This document shows positions 44,822 through 52,842 of a DNA stretch of 64,000 nucleotides, in pieces (the stretch's first letter is position 1; each line of letters opens with the position of its first letter). The stretch lies in contig CACWXL010000004.1 in assembly GCA_902764825.1 (NCBI GenBank), positions 62,001-126,000 on the forward strand, read 5' to 3'. The translations under genes were made by a program, and so were the position numbers. Source of the stretch: Oscillospiraceae bacterium. GTDB taxonomy: Bacteria > Bacillota > Clostridia > Saccharofermentanales > Saccharofermentanaceae. Under the pieces are notes generated by a model. It was not told the origin of the DNA and searched no databases. It saw only the letters and a program-made list of their open reading frames with translations.

Positions 44822-45821
44822 GGTGTTCCACCTCCGTTACGTTAAGTCCGCCCTCTGTGAAGAAGTCGATGATGGTCTTCTGGTCTTCAGAAGATTCAGG
44901 GAGCTCGACGATCATCTGGCCGTAGCCGATGCCGCCCACACTTCTTGTATTTGCGCTTAAGATGTTTACCTTAAGGCCTGTCTTCTCGACGAGATTTGCG
45001 ATGAAAGGTTCGCTCGAATGCGTGCCGTCGAAAACGATACGCACTATCCTGCCCGAAGGATCGGAAGGGTCGAAGGGATTGCTCGGGAAGACGAGCTTTT
45101 TCGCAGCCACAGACTTCGGATTCGAGAAGACATCCTTAACGTCACCGACTTCTGCGAGACTGCCGTCATCGATGATCGCAACGCGGTCGCAGATCTTCTC
45201 TACAACAGACATCTCATGCGTGATGATGACTATCGTAAGCTTCCTCTCGAGATTGATCTTCTTGAGAAGGTCCAATATCTCGCCCGTGATCTTGGGATCC
45301 AATGCGCTCGTGGCCTCATCGCACAAGAGCACCTTGGGGTCTGCCGCAAGCGCTCTCGCGATCGCGACTCTCTGCTTCTGGCCACCCGAAAGGCGCGCCG
45401 GAAAAACATCCTGCTTATCAAGAAGTCCTACGATCTCGAGCATCTGGCGCGCCTTCTCCTTGCGTTCCTTACGCGGTACTCCCGCGATCTTCAGGGGCTG
45501 CTCAACGTTAGACAGGACCGTTCTCTGGTTAACGAGATTGAACCCCTGAAAGATCATGGAGATGGAGTGTCTTACTTCGCGGAGCTCACGCGCTTTCAAA
45601 GACGCGAGATCCTTATCGTAGAATTTAACGCTGCCGGATGTTACTTCCTCAAGGCGGTTCAGAGTTCTTACAAGCGTTGATTTGCCTGCGCCGCTCATAC
45701 CTATGATGCCGAAGATCTCGCCTTCACGCACTTCAAGGCTTACATCTTTGAGCGCCTCAAATTCCTTGCCGTCGTTCTTATATGTCTTATATACGTTTGT
45801 CAGTTCAAAGACGTTGCTCAT
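44814..45821 (-). CDS. metN: MetN-type ABC transporter ATPase
   Basis: A 335-residue ATPase: Walker A GMSGAGKST (41-49), signature LSGGQKQR, Walker B VLLCDEATSALD, switch His in IITHEM, and a C-terminal NIL domain (~255-335) that binds methionine and inhibits transport in known MetN. It overlaps mccA by 4 bases upstream and metI by 8 downstream. Confidence 0.95.
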   Translation of the reverse strand: MSNVFELTNVYKTYKNDGKEFEALKDVSLEVREGEIFGIIGMSGAGKSTLVRTLNRLEEVTSGSVKFYDKDLASLKARELREVRHSISMIFQGFNLVNQRTVLSNVEQPLKIAGVPRKERKEKARQMLEIVGLLDKQDVFPARLSGGQKQRVAIARALAADPKVLLCDEATSALDPKITGEILDLLKKINLERKLTIVIITHEMSVVEKICDRVAIIDDGSLAEVGDVKDVFSNPKSVAAKKLVFPSNPFDPSDPSGRIVRIVFDGTHSSEPFIANLVEKTGLKVNILSANTRSVGGIGYGQMIVELPESSEDQKTIIDFFTEGGLNVTEVEHHE

Positions 45822-46735
45822 TGATCGAATAATCCTTTGCTAAGATACCTGTCGCCCCTGTCAGGGAAAACAGTTACTATGTTTCCGCTCTCTATTTCAG
45901 ATGCGAGTTTAAATGCTGCTGCGAGCGCTGCGCCCGATGAAGATCCTGCAAGGATGCCTTCCTCTTTTGCGAGCCTTCTGCTCATCTCGAATGCTTCGTC
46001 GTCATTTACTTTGATGACTTTATCCACAAGGGTGATGTCCATCGTATCAGCGATGAAATCATTGCCTATTCCTTCAATGTTGTAATCGAAATGCTCTCCG
46101 CCGCCGATCGTCGAACCGTAAGGATCTGCGAGCACTCCCTTGATACCGGGCTTTTGCTCTTTCAGGTATTTAACGACTCCCGAGAATGTTCCGCCGCTGC
46201 CTGCGCCGGCCACGAAATAATCGATATTGCCGTCAAGCTGCGAATAGATCTCCGGCCCTGTCGTCTCATAATGTGCCAGCGGGTTTGCGGGATTTCTGAA
46301 CTGTCTTAAAGAGATCGAACCTTCAATCTGCTTTAAGAGCTCTTCAGCCTTCTGCTCGGCACCGAGCATTCCTTCTTCTCTTGATGTATGAATTATCTCC
46401 GCGCCCAAGGCGCGCATCACCTGCTGCTTCTCGATGGAGAACTTCTCAGGTACCGTAAAGATGACTCTGATGCCCTGATTGAGCGCTGCAACTGCGATAC
46501 CGATTCCGGTGTTGCCTGCGGTAGCATCGATGATCGTGCCGCCTTCTTTAAGGATCCCGCGCTTCTTCGCATCGTCGATCATGTAAAGTCCTACACGGTC
46601 CTTAACGCTTCCTGCGGGGTTCATAAGTTCAAGTTTTGCGTAGATATTTACTCCGGGCTTGACGCCCATATGGTTGATCTTTAAGACCGGCGTATTGCCG
46701 ATCATACTTCTGATATCTTCAAATACGTTATTCAT
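45818..46735 (-). CDS. mccA: Cystathionine beta-synthase / cysteine synthase-like (MccA)
   Basis: A 305-residue fold-type II PLP enzyme: NPAGSVKDR with PLP Lys45, TAGNTGIG substrate loop, GSGGTFSG phosphate loop and GSSSGAAL. The VPEKFSIEKQQVMRALGAEI stretch and the FPD-RYLSKG end are closest to MccA, which makes cystathionine from homocysteine and O-acetylserine, rather than housekeeping CysK. Its place after mccB and before metNI supports methionine-to-cysteine conversion. Plain cysteine synthase activity remains possible. Overlaps metN by 4 bases. Confidence 0.85.
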   Translation of the reverse strand: MNNVFEDIRSMIGNTPVLKINHMGVKPGVNIYAKLELMNPAGSVKDRVGLYMIDDAKKRGILKEGGTIIDATAGNTGIGIAVAALNQGIRVIFTVPEKFSIEKQQVMRALGAEIIHTSREEGMLGAEQKAEELLKQIEGSISLRQFRNPANPLAHYETTGPEIYSQLDGNIDYFVAGAGSGGTFSGVVKYLKEQKPGIKGVLADPYGSTIGGGEHFDYNIEGIGNDFIADTMDITLVDKVIKVNDDEAFEMSRRLAKEEGILAGSSSGAALAAAFKLASEIESGNIVTVFPDRGDRYLSKGLFDQ

Positions 46736-46750
46736 GGTGACTGCCTCTTA

Positions 46751-47914
46751 TTACTTTGCCGAATTCTCGATAGCCTGCTTAAGGTCTGCGATAAGGTCAT
46801 CAACATCTTCGATGCCTACGGAGAATCTGATGAGCTCATCTACGATGCCGACCTTGCGTCTGATATCTGCGGGGATCGCAGCATGTGTCATCGTGGCGGG
46901 GTGGCATACGAGCGATTCGACGCCGCCTAAGCTCTCTGCAAGAGTAATGAGGTTTAAGTTCTCGAAAAATTTCTTATAGTCGTATTTATCCTTGAGCACG
47001 AAAGAGATCATCGCGCCTGCGCCGTCAGCCTGCTTCTTCTGCACTTCATAGCCCGGATCGCTCTCAAGACCGGGATAGTAAACCTTGCTTACATAGCCGC
47101 TTTCGACAAGCCATCTTGCGATCTTCCCGGCATTGGCAACATGTCTGTCCATACGTACGCCGAGAGTCTTGATTCCCCTGATGATTAGGAAGCTGTCCCA
47201 GGGTGCGAGAACGCCGCCGATCGCATTCTGGAGATAGTAGAGACGGTCAGCCAGAGCATCATCATTAACTACTACAAAGCCTGAGATCGTATCTGAGTGT
47301 CCGCCGAGATACTTGGTACCACTGTGGATAACGATATCAGCACCAAGTGTCAAAGGGCGCTGCAGATAAGGCGTGAGGAAAGTGTTGTCGACGATGACGA
47401 GCTTATCGTGCTTTTTCGCGATCCTGGAAACTGCTTCGATATCGGTGATCGTGAGAAGCGGATTTGCGGGAGTCTCAATGTAGACAGCTTTAACGTCATC
47501 GTCTATTGCATTCTCGACTGCCTCAATGTCGGATGTGTTTACGATCTTGTATGTGATGCCAAAGTTCTTGAAAACATTATCGAGTATGCGGAAAGTACCG
47601 CCGTAGATATTGTCTGATACGACGAGCTTGTCGCCGCTCTTGAAAAGTGATAAGACCGTGTTGATCGCTGCAAGGCCTGATGCGAATGCGAGTCCGTGCT
47701 TACCGTGCTCCAAGTCAGCGATGAGCTTTTCTAAAGCAGCTCTTGTGGGATTGCCCGTTCTGGAATATTCCCATCCTCTGTTCTTGCCGATACCGTCCTG
47801 CTTATAAGTTGAAGTCTGGTATATGGGAACATTTACCGCACCTGTTATCTCATCGCCGTCGATACCGCCGTGGATAAGGAGTGAATTAAGTTTAAGACCG
47901 TCTGTATTGCTCAT
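46751..47914 (-). CDS. mccB: Cystathionine gamma-lyase (MccB-type)
   Basis: About 387 residues, a Cys/Met-metabolism PLP enzyme: YSRTGNPTR, ASGLAAI, DNTFLTPYLQRPL and SGTKYLGGHSD with PLP Lys201. The C-terminus (SLGGVESLVCHPATMTH) fits the gamma-lyase/gamma-synthase group. With MccA it forms the reverse transsulfuration pair giving cysteine, 2-oxobutyrate and ammonia. AAGAGGT lies 7 bases before the ATG at 47914. First structural gene after the 48089-48015 Cys leader and 47948-47984 attenuator. Confidence 0.9.
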   Translation of the reverse strand: MSNTDGLKLNSLLIHGGIDGDEITGAVNVPIYQTSTYKQDGIGKNRGWEYSRTGNPTRAALEKLIADLEHGKHGLAFASGLAAINTVLSLFKSGDKLVVSDNIYGGTFRILDNVFKNFGITYKIVNTSDIEAVENAIDDDVKAVYIETPANPLLTITDIEAVSRIAKKHDKLVIVDNTFLTPYLQRPLTLGADIVIHSGTKYLGGHSDTISGFVVVNDDALADRLYYLQNAIGGVLAPWDSFLIIRGIKTLGVRMDRHVANAGKIARWLVESGYVSKVYYPGLESDPGYEVQKKQADGAGAMISFVLKDKYDYKKFFENLNLITLAESLGGVESLVCHPATMTHAAIPADIRRKVGIVDELIRFSVGIEDVDDLIADLKQAIENSAK

Positions 47915-47947
47915 TTTATTTACCTCTTTCGGATTAGTGGATTTTGT

Positions 47948-47984
47948 AAAAAAGAAGCCCGGAACTGTCACTTCAGCTCCGGGC
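47948..47984 (-). terminator. Attenuator terminator of the mccB leader
   Basis: Minus strand: GCCCGGA pairs with TCCGGGC (47984-47978 with 47963-47957), extended by GCTG/CAGT to 11 bp with one G-U, 6-base loop, then TTCTTTTTT. It lies 34 bases before the mccB ATG. Its 5' arm TGCCCGG (47985-47979) is also complementary to CCGGGCA at 48057-48051 in the leader ORF. Confidence 0.9.
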
Positions 47985-48014
47985 ATTTAAGAACGCGATT
48001 GTCAGTATGATCCA

Positions 48015-48089
48015 TTAACATCGAATCAAATTAAGACAGCAACAGTTCATTGCCCGGTTATATGACATACAACAACACATGCACTTCAT
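48015..48089 (-). CDS. Poly-cysteine leader peptide, mccB operon (24 residues, 8 Cys)
   Basis: ATG at 48089 with AAGGAG 9 bases upstream; stop TAA at 48017-48015. Cys codons are at positions 3, 5, 6, 7, 16, 17, 18 and 24. Codons 11-13 (AAC CGG GCA) carry CCGGGCA, complementary to the terminator 5' arm at 47985-47979. It shares three traits with the metQ leader: a Cys cluster 3-4 codons before the element, the same NNC CGG GCA phase, and a CGA-TGT-stop end. Predicted to report Cys-tRNA charging. A chance ORF with 33% Cys behind a ribosome site in exactly this position is very unlikely. Confidence 0.88.
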   Translation of the reverse strand: MKCMCCCMSYNRAMNCCCLNLIRC

Positions 48090-48131
48090 TATTACTGTCT
48101 CCTTCTGATATAGATTTTGTTTATGGCAGTG

Positions 48132-48165
48132 ATTTTACGCCTACTTACCTATTATGTCAATAGGT
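48132..48165 (-). promoter_or_regulatory. mccB operon promoter with Rrf2-type operator
   Basis: Minus strand: -35 TTGACA (48160-48155), 17-base spacer, -10 TAAAAT (48137-48132). ACCTATTATGTCAATAGGT (48147-48165) covers the -35. It starts only 8 bases after the iscU stop, and no terminator is seen there, so iscU read-through may also enter the leader. Confidence 0.9.
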
Positions 48166-48173
48166 TTATAAAT

Positions 48174-48554
48174 TTACTTCTTTTCCTGTCTGCTCTCATA
48201 GTCCTTGAGCGCTGATTCTATTGCTTCCTGGGCCAGTACCGAGCAGTGCATCTTATAGTCCGGAAGGCCGTCCAAAGCCTCTGCAACAGCTTTATTTGTG
48301 AGCTGTCTTGCCTCGGATACCGGCTTGCCCTTGATGAGCTCTGTTGCCATCGAGCTCGATGCGATTGCACTTCCGCAGCCGAATGTCTCGAACTTAACGT
48401 CCTTCACGATATCGTCTTCGATCTTTAAATACATCTTCATGATGTCGCCGCACTTTGCGTTGCCGACTTCACCGATTCCGTTTGCGTCCTCAAGCACGCC
48501 GACGTTTCTGGGATTCCTGAAATGATCCATTACTTTCTCACTATATAAAGCCAT
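48174..48554 (-). CDS. iscU: Iron-sulfur cluster scaffold IscU/NifU-like
   Basis: About 126 residues. The three scaffold cysteines are present: C35 in NAKCGD (with Asp37), C60 in FGCGSAIASSS and C104 in MHCSVLA. It assembles Fe-S clusters with sulfur from IscS, encoded 13 bases upstream. GGGAGGT 6 bases before the ATG at 48554 sets the start. Confidence 0.95.
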   Translation of the reverse strand: MALYSEKVMDHFRNPRNVGVLEDANGIGEVGNAKCGDIMKMYLKIEDDIVKDVKFETFGCGSAIASSSMATELIKGKPVSEARQLTNKAVAEALDGLPDYKMHCSVLAQEAIESALKDYESRQEKK

Positions 48555-48567
48555 ATTATTACCTCCC

Positions 48568-49752
48568 TTAGAGTATGAATTCTTTCTTGCCTGCGACAAG
48601 GTCACGCCATACGGGCGAGAAGCCTCTTAAATACTCAACAACTTCCCTGACTGACTTGATGATGTAATCAGCGTCTTCATCCGTAATGTCCTCACCGAGG
48701 CTTAAACGGAGCGAACCGTGGGCAACGTCGTGGATCCTGCCGATCGCAAGAAGAACATGCGAAGGATCAAGCGAACCTGATGTGCATGCGCTTCCGGAAG
48801 ATGCCGCAATGCCCTTATCGTCAAGAAGGAGCAAGAGCGACTCGCCTTCGATGCCTTCGAAGCAGTAATTGATATTAGAAGGAACTCTGCTTACAGCATC
48901 ACCGTTCAGCGCGGAATGAGGGATCTCTCCAATGCCCTTGATGATCTTATCTCTTATGGGCGTGAGCTTTGCCTTGTAGGAATCAAGTGATGCGACCGAC
49001 TCCTTAAGCGCTGTTGCCATCGCAGCGATACCCGGAACGTTCTCAGTACCCGCTCTTCTGTTTCTCTCCTGGGCGCCGCCTTCGATAAGATTAAATACTT
49101 TAATTCCCTTCTTTACATAAAGGAAACCTACACCCTTGGGACCGTGGAACTTGTGGCCTGATGCAGAGAGCATGTCGATATTATCGTCAACGACATTTAC
49201 CGGGATATGTCCTACCGCCTGAACTGCGTCAGTGTGGAACGTGACGTTCTTGGCTCTGCATACCTCACCGATCTCACGGATGGGCTGGATCGTGCCGATC
49301 TCATTATTTGCATACATGATCGTAACAAGGCATGTATCCTCGCGGATCGCATCAGCAACCTGAGAAGCGGTAACAAGGCCGTTCGAATGAACGTCTAAGA
49401 GCGTTACTTCGTAGCCTTCCTTTTCCAGCTTTCTTAATGTATGAAGCACTGCGTGATGCTCGAAAGCAGTTGATATGATGTGCTTCTTGCCCTTAAGAGC
49501 GCCCATCTTTGCTGCAGAAAGGATAGCCTGGTTGTCGGCTTCGCTGCCGCCCGATGTGAATATGATCTCATTAGGCTGGGCACCTATGGCGTCAGCGACG
49601 TCACGCCTTGCCTGCTCAAGCACTTCCTTGGCCTTCTGGCCGAATTCATAAAGGCTTGAAGGGTTGCCGTAGGTGTCTTTCAAAAGATCTGTTAATGTTT
49701 TTATGGCCGCGTCACTCATCTTCGTGGTGGCGGCATTGTCTGCGTATATCAA
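48568..49752 (-). CDS. iscS: Cysteine desulfurase (IscS/NifS-like)
   Basis: About 394 residues: YADNAATTK start, FTSGGSEADN, PLP lysine in SGHKFHGPKG (Lys201), and catalytic Cys323 in SSGSACTSGS. It converts cysteine to alanine and persulfide sulfur for Fe-S clusters. The natural start is a TTG at 49752: GAGGAG lies 7 bases upstream and the protein then begins exactly at the family's N-terminus; the longer frame to 49899 would cross the promoter. Consuming cysteine, it shares Rrf2 control with the cysteine-supply operons. Confidence 0.95.
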   Translation of the reverse strand: MIYADNAATTKMSDAAIKTLTDLLKDTYGNPSSLYEFGQKAKEVLEQARRDVADAIGAQPNEIIFTSGGSEADNQAILSAAKMGALKGKKHIISTAFEHHAVLHTLRKLEKEGYEVTLLDVHSNGLVTASQVADAIREDTCLVTIMYANNEIGTIQPIREIGEVCRAKNVTFHTDAVQAVGHIPVNVVDDNIDMLSASGHKFHGPKGVGFLYVKKGIKVFNLIEGGAQERNRRAGTENVPGIAAMATALKESVASLDSYKAKLTPIRDKIIKGIGEIPHSALNGDAVSRVPSNINYCFEGIEGESLLLLLDDKGIAASSGSACTSGSLDPSHVLLAIGRIHDVAHGSLRLSLGEDITDEDADYIIKSVREVVEYLRGFSPVWRDLVAGKKEFIL

Positions 49753-49785
49753 GGTAATTCTCCTCTCAAATTCATGTCTGGCGAT

Positions 49786-49819
49786 ATGATAATTACTATT
49801 TCCTACTATGTCAATAGGT
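49786..49819 (-). promoter_or_regulatory. iscS promoter with Rrf2-type operator
   Basis: Minus strand: -35 TTGACA (49814-49809), 17-base spacer, -10 TATCAT (49791-49786). TCCTACTATGTCAATAGGT (49801-49819) covers the -35, differing from the metQ site at the first base only. Confidence 0.9.
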
Positions 49820-49827
49820 TTATTGTA

Positions 49828-49861
49828 TTGATTTACCCTATTACCTACTGTTATAATAGGT
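49828..49861 (+). promoter_or_regulatory. rrf2 promoter with Rrf2-type operator
   Basis: -35 TTGATT (49828-49833), 18-base spacer, -10 TATAAT (49852-49857). ACCTACTGTTATAATAGGT (49843-49861) covers the -10. It keeps the ACCTA ... AATAGGT ends of the other three sites but differs in the centre, as expected for an autorepression site. Confidence 0.85.
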
Positions 49862-49889
49862 GAAAATATCAGGAACGGGGTGTAAGGAT

Positions 49890-50285
49890 ATGATCTCAAC
49901 TAAAGGAAGATACGGTCTTCGCGTAATGATAGACCTGGCCCAGAACGACGACGGCAGTTATATTCCGCTCAAGGATATAGCAGAGCGCCAGGAGATCTCC
50001 AAGAAATATCTGGAGATAATCGTAAAGCAGATGGTCGAAGGCGGCCTCATCAAGGGCTTAAGCGGCAAAGGCGGCGGATATAAGCTCGTCAAAAAGCCCG
50101 AGAAATATACTGTCGGCGAGATACTTACACTCCTCGAAGGAACGATCTGTTCCGTAGCATGTCTTGCTGACAAGAATTACAACTGTCCGAGGCGCAAAAA
50201 ATGCGAGACTCTTCCCATGTGGAAAGAGTTCGACGGAATCGTTCACGATTATCTGTATAGTAAGAAATTAAGCGATCTTCTCTGA
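49890..50285 (+). CDS. Rrf2-family regulator (IscR/CymR-like)
   Basis: About 131 residues: winged helix with MISTKGRYGLRVMIDLA start, KDIAERQEISKKYLEIIVKQM recognition region, a GLSGKGGGYKL wing, and Cys at 87, 91, 99 and 105. The last three are spaced like Fe-S-ligand cysteines of IscR, whereas CymR senses cysteine through CysK. Divergent from iscS-iscU with matching sites in front of iscS, its own gene and two cysteine operons, so it probably senses Fe-S or cysteine status and represses all four. ATG 49890 is chosen because GGGGTG/AAGGAT precede it. Confidence 0.92.
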   Translation: MISTKGRYGLRVMIDLAQNDDGSYIPLKDIAERQEISKKYLEIIVKQMVEGGLIKGLSGKGGGYKLVKKPEKYTVGEILTLLEGTICSVACLADKNYNCPRRKKCETLPMWKEFDGIVHDYLYSKKLSDLL

Positions 50286-50903
50286 TCAGACGTTCTCTTT
50301 AAGGCTCTCCTTATATGCCTTATTAACGAGGATCGCACCTACGATATCAAGCACAAAAAAGAATTCGAAAATGATGCCTAAAACCATTCCGGGTTTTGGG
50401 CGTCTTTTATTCTTGATCAGGTAGATGATCATGTAGATGATATCAGGCCAGCTCGACATGAACATATAAGCATATGTCAGGCAGACACCGATGACCATAA
50501 CAAGCGGGATCGCCCACATAAGGAACGGATTGAACATTCCCAAAAATGATAATACATAGAGCGTGATGTTGATCAGAAAGAACGGAATAAAGAGTGCCTT
50601 GATGATGACCGTCATCTTTGTCTTCGGATCTTCCTGCTTTGCAGATCCGATAATCGCAAGTATGAATGAAACGAGATCCAATACCAACGCTACAGCCAGC
50701 AGAATGCCTACAGCCGAGAGACGTGCGTTGTCCATATCACCCCAATTCTCTTCGAGGACAAATGCTCCGAAGAGAGGGACAGCTATCAGCATCTGCATCA
50801 CATAGAGAATAAGTGTAGCAACCAAGATCACGATCTTAGACGCTAACATAAAGTGCGTAGGTGCCTTCTGCGCACTGATTATCTTTCCGGTTTGAACTTC
50901 CAT
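50286..50903 (-). CDS. Multi-pass membrane protein, unknown
   Basis: A 205-residue protein with four to five transmembrane helices (residues ~22-48, ~65-88, ~98-118, ~125-150, ~178-197). No family recognised. Convergent with rrf2: the stop codons abut, with no visible terminator between. 3 bases downstream of the RpiB-like gene, so likely co-transcribed. Confidence 0.75.
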   Translation of the reverse strand: MEVQTGKIISAQKAPTHFMLASKIVILVATLILYVMQMLIAVPLFGAFVLEENWGDMDNARLSAVGILLAVALVLDLVSFILAIIGSAKQEDPKTKMTVIIKALFIPFFLINITLYVLSFLGMFNPFLMWAIPLVMVIGVCLTYAYMFMSSWPDIIYMIIYLIKNKRRPKPGMVLGIIFEFFFVLDIVGAILVNKAYKESLKENV

Positions 50904-50906
50904 AGA

Positions 50907-51539
50907 TTATCCCTTCTTTAATTCAGTTATCAGCAAAGACAATTCTTCATCCCTGCCGTTTTCCAGGACGTATTCTACTACATCCTTTTTGGACAATACT
51001 TTATATAAAAGAGGTTTTTCTAAGGTTTTTAAGAGTTCTGTCATCTTAATCTGCGAAGAACTTCTGATGCTCTTGAGAAGCCTTGTGTCTTCAAGTTTTC
51101 TTTCCGCCTCGCTCTTCGGATAACCTTGTCCGAACGGTTCGGAAAACAGCTTGGCGATAGTCTTATCGAGGTTCTCCTCACCTGCCCATGTGTACTCTTC
51201 ACCAAGAGGAAGTGATACGGCATTGCCGTCATTTATCTGCGCGAAAAGATATGCATCCATCGGCGTCGGGATATATCCGCAAAGAACACCCGGCATGTTA
51301 TTGCAGGCAAGCATCATGCCCTGCCCCGAAGAACATCCGGTAACAACAAGATCGACAGACTTACTTGATAAAAGAAGACCTACAAGAACCGAGATCTCGA
51401 TGTAACTGTATTTGTTATCTTCATTGCCAAAACAGCCGAAGTTTATTACTTCAGCACCAGCAGCATATTTCTTAACTACGGAATAGATCAGTTCATTTTT
51501 CGCTACCTGTGAGCTGGCCTGAATTACTGCGATTCTCAT
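50907..51539 (-). CDS. RpiB/LacAB-family sugar-phosphate isomerase-like protein
   Basis: About 210 residues; the first ~140 match the RpiB/LacA/LacB fold (AVIQASSQVAKNELIYSVV, VDLVVTGCSSGQGMMLACN, GYIPTPMDAYLFAQINDGNAVSL). The catalytic Cys in TGCSSG is present. The C-terminal ~70 residues are an extra helical tail not usual for RpiB. It should isomerise a phosphorylated aldose/ketose; substrate unknown. ATG 51539 is preferred over the two-residue-longer frame. Confidence 0.82.
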   Translation of the reverse strand: MRIAVIQASSQVAKNELIYSVVKKYAAGAEVINFGCFGNEDNKYSYIEISVLVGLLLSSKSVDLVVTGCSSGQGMMLACNNMPGVLCGYIPTPMDAYLFAQINDGNAVSLPLGEEYTWAGEENLDKTIAKLFSEPFGQGYPKSEAERKLEDTRLLKSIRSSSQIKMTELLKTLEKPLLYKVLSKKDVVEYVLENGRDEELSLLITELKKG

Positions 51540-51581
51540 AAACATTCCTTACTTTGGTTTAATTCTCAAGTGATTTTATCC

Positions 51582-52007
51582 TTAAAAGTCTTCATCACCA
51601 TCTATCAAATCATAATAGATCTTTTCAGGAATAAATATATCTCTCTTTTGAATCATATGGCAGACCATAATTAAGCCATCTTTTGTTTTCTGCCTGTTAA
51701 GAACCTTACATAACCTTAAGTATGATTTGCTTGTTATGGCACCTTCTATATATGCTTCACGAAGTATCCGGCTTAAAGAAGATTTGATCTTTAATCTTTT
51801 TCTTTGTACCCAAAATGGATGTTCATTATTCCGGTCGAGAAAAGGACATTGCTTTTCTAAACACTTATGACCTTTTAAAAGAGTTGTCGAAAGCCATCCC
51901 CTATGCACTTTATTATTACAAAAGCCAACCGGTTCGGACTTTAAACGCTTTCCATCAATTGCCTTCCATCCATTTTCCCTGTGTTCTTCTACTTTTTTGC
52001 GATCCAT
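51582..52007 (-). CDS. Hypothetical basic protein
   Basis: About 141 residues, Lys/Arg-rich, with KVHRGWLSTTLLKGHKCLEKQCPFLDR and a helical C-terminal half. AGGAG 7 bases before the ATG at 52007. Not recognised. AT-rich like the adjacent toxin-like pair, and just downstream of it across a terminator, so it may belong to the same acquired segment. Confidence 0.6.
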   Translation of the reverse strand: MDRKKVEEHRENGWKAIDGKRLKSEPVGFCNNKVHRGWLSTTLLKGHKCLEKQCPFLDRNNEHPFWVQRKRLKIKSSLSRILREAYIEGAITSKSYLRLCKVLNRQKTKDGLIMVCHMIQKRDIFIPEKIYYDLIDGDEDF

Positions 52008-52060
52008 ATACCAGCTCCTGATAAAGTTGTATAAGTGAATATGGCGGGCAGAAAAACACA

Positions 52061-52112
52061 TCAAAAGAAAAAGGCTCTTGGCCCTCCGCTATGCAGCAGT
52101 GGGTCGAGCCTT
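52061..52112 (-). terminator. Intrinsic terminator of the CdiA-CT-like gene
   Basis: AAGGCTC (52071-52077) pairs with GAGCCTT (52106-52112), with an inner CCC/GGG and GCT/AGC stem; on the minus strand it is followed by TTTCTTTT. A second hairpin TTATCTT/AAGATAA lies immediately upstream (52112-52131). Confidence 0.8.
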
Positions 52113-52152
52113 ATCTTTACCTTAAGATAACACGATATAGCCAAATGTCAAT

Positions 52153-52542
52153 TCATCTTTTATATACAAGCAGCTCGCCATCCTTTTTTATTATCAATAG
52201 TTTCTTGATTCTTTTTCGATTATTGAACTCGTATTCTAATTGGGTAATACTCGATTTTTCAGAAAGTTTTAAATGTCTTAAATCAAAAATTATATTTTGA
52301 GATTGCTTAAGTGCTTTTCTCATATTGTTTTCAAGTGTTCTTTTGCTTTTCCCAATTGGGCATTTTATTTCCCATTCAACGCCATCCATTCTGATGTCAG
52401 GACTGTGTTGATTCGGTATATGACTTGGCAGTATGAAAACAACATTCTTCCCAAGAGAAGCAAAATACTTTGCCGTTTCAAATTCGAGCGGTTCTGGGGG
52501 AGAAATCAATTCGGATACATCTATTCGACCAATCAATTCCAT
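52153..52542 (-). CDS. Stand-alone CdiA C-terminal nuclease-like (tRNase) protein
   Basis: A 129-residue protein that reads as the CdiA_C_tRNase toxin domain: FETAKYFASLGKNVVFI, then PDIRMDGVEWEIKCPIGKS (a PD-(D/E)XK-like catalytic set, Asp ... Glu-x-Lys), QSQNIIFDLRHLKLS and KLLIIKKDGELL. In CdiA this domain is the secreted toxin that cleaves tRNA; here it is a separate cytosolic gene with no secretion or two-partner signals. It is 14 bases downstream of an HTH gene and shares its promoter. Toxin activity is inferred from the family. Confidence 0.8.
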   Translation of the reverse strand: MELIGRIDVSELISPPEPLEFETAKYFASLGKNVVFILPSHIPNQHSPDIRMDGVEWEIKCPIGKSKRTLENNMRKALKQSQNIIFDLRHLKLSEKSSITQLEYEFNNRKRIKKLLIIKKDGELLVYKR

Positions 52543-52556
52543 CCTCCATTTTTATT

Positions 52557-52829
52557 CTACTTAACCTTTCTCATCTCATCGTAATATGCCTTGTATCTGT
52601 ACACGCTTCGCTCACTTATTCCATTACGCTTAGCTATCTCAGCTAATGTCATGCCGTTCTCATGGCAGACAATGAAATCGTTATATATTGCTAACCATTT
52701 CGCGTTGTGTTTTTGCCTTCCACTGGTTTTCCGGTTTTTATAATATGCGAGTTCTTCCTTAAGACCCGCATTTTCTTTCTCAAGCTCATCTATCCTTTTA
52801 AGCGCAGCATCAAGCGTTTTAATCTTCAT
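52557..52829 (-). CDS. Coiled-coil plus HTH (resolvase-type) DNA-binding protein
   Basis: A 90-residue protein: N-terminal coiled coil (residues ~3-32, LDAALKRIDELEKENAGLKEEL) and a C-terminal helix-turn-helix (MTLAEIAKRNGISERSVYRY, ~62-81) of the Hin/transposase-repressor kind. It lies upstream of the nuclease-like gene behind a consensus promoter with several TTTTGTCA repeats. As regulator, or as antitoxin by binding, it would pair with the downstream gene; neither is shown by sequence. Confidence 0.75.
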   Translation of the reverse strand: MKIKTLDAALKRIDELEKENAGLKEELAYYKNRKTSGRQKHNAKWLAIYNDFIVCHENGMTLAEIAKRNGISERSVYRYKAYYDEMRKVK

Positions 52830-52842
52830 AATAACAGCTCTC

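Noticed and set aside
47948..48131. T-box or SAM riboswitch in the mccB leader
   Set aside because: No T-box motif (UGGNACC) and no SAM-I core; the leader is explained better by the Cys ORF and the terminator/antiterminator pairing.
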